Positions 10,923 through 12,783 of a stretch of 12,783 nt of DNA are shown here, piece after piece. Below the pieces are notes generated by a model, which saw nothing but the letters and a program-made list of their open reading frames with translations, was not told the DNA's origin and did no database searches. The position numbers and the translations under genes were made by a program. The DNA is taken from positions 1-12,783 of the forward strand of contig JAKANW010000030.1 of the NCBI GenBank assembly GCA_021823555.1, written 5' to 3'. The stretch comes from Chloroflexota bacterium (GTDB taxonomy: Bacteria; Chloroflexota; Anaerolineae; Anaerolineales; Villigracilaceae). Positions within the stretch are counted from its first letter, which is position 1. The number at the start of each line of letters is the position of its first letter.

Positions 10923-11729
10923 ATGGCAACTTTTACATCCAATCTTGAAACCCAGGCAATCGTGAAAAAAATGTATCACACCTTTTTCGGGCCGGCGAAG
11001 TACGAGGTCAAACCAACAGAGCAGGCGGCGCTCGAAAACGGGAGCAATTATCGGGTCCCGTTTGGAGGCGGCGAGTTGGCTGTTACAAGCTGGGGGAACG
11101 GTGGCCCCTCCGTTTTGCTGATGCACGGTTGGGGCGGAAGTCGCGCTCAGATGACGGGCTTCGTTGCTCCCCTGCTCGCGGCGGGATACCGCGTCGTGGC
11201 GTTCGACCAGCCTGCTCACGGCGAGTCGGATGGAAGGACGACCAACATCCTTGAGATCATGCCTGCCGTGGAGAAAGTGGCAGAGCATGAAGGGAACTTT
11301 GACGCGGTCATCGCCCACTCATTTGGGACTCTGGTCACATCGTACGCGCTCGTGAATAAGAAAGCGCCGCATCCCGCGAGGCTGGTATATTTGGGCGCGT
11401 TTAATCGGCTTTTGGACTCGCTTCCGCGTTTTCAAGTTTTAGCGGGTCTGTCAGATGAGATCATCGAGGGTCTGCGCGACATGATTTACGAGAACTTTGG
11501 CAAGAACGTACTGGACTCCATCAACAATGAAACGCTCGCGCCGCAGATCAATATCCCCGCGTTGATGTTCCATGATCCAGCGGACAACGTCACTCCAATC
11601 GAAGACAGCCGCGCCATTGCGCGAGTCTGGAAGAGCGCGCGCTTGATCGAGACGGAAGGTTTGGGTCACAGGGGCGCTTTGCAGTCGGATGTGATCCACA
11701 AGCAGGTTGTGATGTTTTTGAAAAACTAA
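10923..11729 (+). CDS. Alpha/beta-hydrolase, TetR-controlled
   Basis: A 268-residue alpha/beta-hydrolase fold protein, probably a cytoplasmic esterase or lipase-like enzyme; no signal peptide is seen. The oxyanion-hole motif is MHGWGGS (67-73). The nucleophile elbow is AHSFGT (131-136) with Ser133, where Ala replaces the usual first Gly of GxSxG. The probable acid is Asp221 in FHDPADNVTP, and His249 in EGLGHRGAL completes the triad. AFDQPAHGESDG (93-104) is the conserved loop after strand 4. AGGAG (10913-10917), five bases from the ATG, fixes the start. A TetR operator directly upstream implies induction by the ligand sensed by TetR, perhaps the enzyme's own substrate; this is inference. The substrate is unknown. 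A 36-bp perfect palindrome follows 40 bp after the stop. Confidence 0.92.
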   Translation: MATFTSNLETQAIVKKMYHTFFGPAKYEVKPTEQAALENGSNYRVPFGGGELAVTSWGNGGPSVLLMHGWGGSRAQMTGFVAPLLAAGYRVVAFDQPAHGESDGRTTNILEIMPAVEKVAEHEGNFDAVIAHSFGTLVTSYALVNKKAPHPARLVYLGAFNRLLDSLPRFQVLAGLSDEIIEGLRDMIYENFGKNVLDSINNETLAPQINIPALMFHDPADNVTPIEDSRAIARVWKSARLIETEGLGHRGALQSDVIHKQVVMFLKN

Positions 11730-11769
11730 AGTGCACGAAAGATGAAAAGAGCGGGAGTGGAAAATTAAT

Positions 11770-11805
11770 CAAGGAGGCGAGTGGAAATTTCCACTCGCCT
11801 CCTTG
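11770..11805. terminator. 36-bp perfect palindrome after the hydrolase gene
   Basis: The left arm CAAGGAGGCGAGTGGAAA (11770-11787) is followed at once by its exact reverse complement (11788-11805). As RNA it gives a very stable hairpin with the loop in the AAATTT centre, so it probably ends hydrolase transcription, although no T-run follows. GAGTGGAAAATT just upstream (11755-11766) is a near copy of part of the arm. Confidence 0.65.
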
Positions 11806-12000
11806 TGTCAACAGTGCAGGGCTTAGAACCCGGTCGCCGCAAGCCAGGCTCCGCCCGGACTGGCGACGAAAATAATTTAGCCTTCGCTATTCCCCTTCCA
11901 CGAACGGACATTTGAGACAGACTTCGGAAGTCTCGTTGGGCACTTTACGGTCAACCGTCTACAGTCCACAGTCACATTGCAAGTTCTGAATCAGGACAAG
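11806..12000. other. Intergenic region with further small hairpins
   Basis: Together with the palindrome before it, this stretch separates the convergent hydrolase and glycosyltransferase genes. It holds GTCGCC (11833-11838) pairing with GGCGAC (11862-11867), the hairpin AGACTTC-G-GAAGTCT (11919-11933), and ACGGT-CA-ACCGT near 11950. No gene, promoter or RNA family is recognised. The hairpins may be dispersed-repeat remnants. Confidence 0.4.
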
Positions 12001-12783
12001 TTAATCATAATACCATCGAAAAATCAGGTTATAGATCGCCAATAGAGCCTTCTTAACCGATGGAATATCCAATAATTTCTGTGTCAGGCTTCGACCCCTA
12101 CCCTGCTCCTGCTTACCAGCTTTTCCCAGTTCCCCATGCAAATAGCCGAGTGTATTGCTCATGTTCATCGCCAGCGGATCAGAGACCATCAGCCGCAGCA
12201 GGCCCGCATCGTTCATGCGCTTGTCCAACTGGCGAACTTGTCCCATGGGCTTGTCCATGTCAAAAGGCAGGAATTGTTGCAGCGTGGATTTGTACGCGAT
12301 GAACTGCCAGTGCGATGCGCCCGCGTAGGCAACAATTGCTTTGCTTGATGGTGAGGGGGACTGCTTCGACGGAAGAACGCCGTCTCGCGATGGCGGGGTA
12401 TAACTAATTCTCCAATCATTAGTCTCTGCATACACTTTGCGATTCTCTGCCTCGGCCTGGCCGAGCGAGAGATTGAATTCCAGGAAGGTCTCCCACGGGA
12501 TGAATTGTCCGTCTTCGAGAGTCGCGTTCTGGCGCGCCCAGTTGAGAGTTCCCTCGTAAAACTCAGGCGGCGTGCGGAACGGGCGCGCGGTCACCATGCC
12601 AACGTTAGGGAAGGTTTCCAGAATCTCCACCGAGCGCTTTAACCAATTCGGAGAGAATAAAACGTCGCTGTCCGTGTACGCGATGATCTCACCCGGCGCG
12701 CCACCAAAAATGACATTCCACGCGCCGCCCTTGCCCATGTTCTTTTCAGATAGGATCAAATATTGAATCCGCCCATCATTCTT
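12001..12783 (-). CDS. Glycosyltransferase family 2 (GT-A), N-terminus cut by the window edge
   Basis: A 260-residue C-terminal fragment of a GT2-type glycosyltransferase, which would transfer a sugar from a nucleotide donor to a glycan, lipid or protein. The frame stays open to the right edge (KNDGRIQYLILSEKNMGKGG). The apparent first codon at 12759 is an internal TTG, not a start. The hallmark NMGKGGAWNVIF is followed by GEIIAYTDSDVLFSPNWL, whose DSD is the DxD metal and nucleotide-sugar motif. Further on, VGMVTARPFRTPPEFYEG and an ASHWQF segment probably line the acceptor side. The last 60 residues (GELGKAGKQEQGRGRSL onward) are basic and have no membrane helix. The first strands with the UDP-binding site are outside the window, so donor and acceptor cannot be predicted. 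The stop is TAA at 12003-12001. Confidence 0.85.
   Translation of the reverse strand, partial: KNDGRIQYLILSEKNMGKGGAWNVIFGGAPGEIIAYTDSDVLFSPNWLKRSVEILETFPNVGMVTARPFRTPPEFYEGTLNWARQNATLEDGQFIPWETFLEFNLSLGQAEAENRKVYAETNDWRISYTPPSRDGVLPSKQSPSPSSKAIVAYAGASHWQFIAYKSTLQQFLPFDMDKPMGQVRQLDKRMNDAGLLRLMVSDPLAMNMSNTLGYLHGELGKAGKQEQGRGRSLTQKLLDIPSVKKALLAIYNLIFRWYYD

Overview
The window reads as a chromosomal stretch from a free-living bacterium of moderately high GC content, most likely a member of the Chloroflexota (class Anaerolineae or a close relative). This is inferred from gene style, from dispersed palindromic repeats of the CCTTCGACTACGCTCA type that are read in frame inside proteins as STTL or STTLRTG, and from an abundance of -10 boxes lying six to nine bases before start codons. 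No rRNA, tRNA, CRISPR array, transposase or phage gene is visible.

Layout. Positions 1-2239 (+) hold a tandem run of GNAT acetyltransferases: the tail of one, two clearly paralogous RimJ/RimL-like enzymes joined by an ATGA overlap, and a two-domain GNAT with a repeat inside its N-terminal coding sequence. Positions 2363-3395 (+) hold a four-cysteine zinc-ribbon protein with a Lys/Ala-rich tail and a HAD phosphatase with a GTG start. Convergent to these, 3668-5230 (-) is a membrane-bound PAS-GGDEF diguanylate cyclase with an intact active site and I-site. A small zinc-ribbon protein (5592-5801, +) follows. Next comes a repeat-rich leader with a striking inverted array of 8-bp period (five GTC then five GAC) that runs into the start of a half-size ABC exporter (6139-8094, +). 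The exporter has an unusual insertion in its nucleotide-binding domain.

Positions 8199-9857 are on the minus strand: a MerR/carboxymuconolactone-decarboxylase operon resembling the AdhR/NmlR family but lacking the family's redox cysteine; a DUF4258/YgiT-finger toxin-antitoxin-like pair; and a 53-residue, highly charged protein with a TTG start. The small gene has an intrinsic terminator behind it and a long structured leader before it. On the plus strand, a TetR regulator (10112-10684) and an alpha/beta hydrolase (10923-11729) share the same 7-4-7 palindromic operator, forming a self-contained regulatory module. The window ends with the C-terminal part of a family 2 glycosyltransferase (12001-12783, -).

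Common themes: several regulator and toxin promoters place +1 on or next to the ATG, predicting leaderless mRNAs. Intergenic regions are crowded with hairpins and dispersed repeats, some of which have entered coding sequence. The best candidates for new biology are the mirrored 8-bp-period array at the exporter start, the cysteine-less MerR/CMD circuit, the paired TetR operators, and the structured leader before the 53-residue protein.
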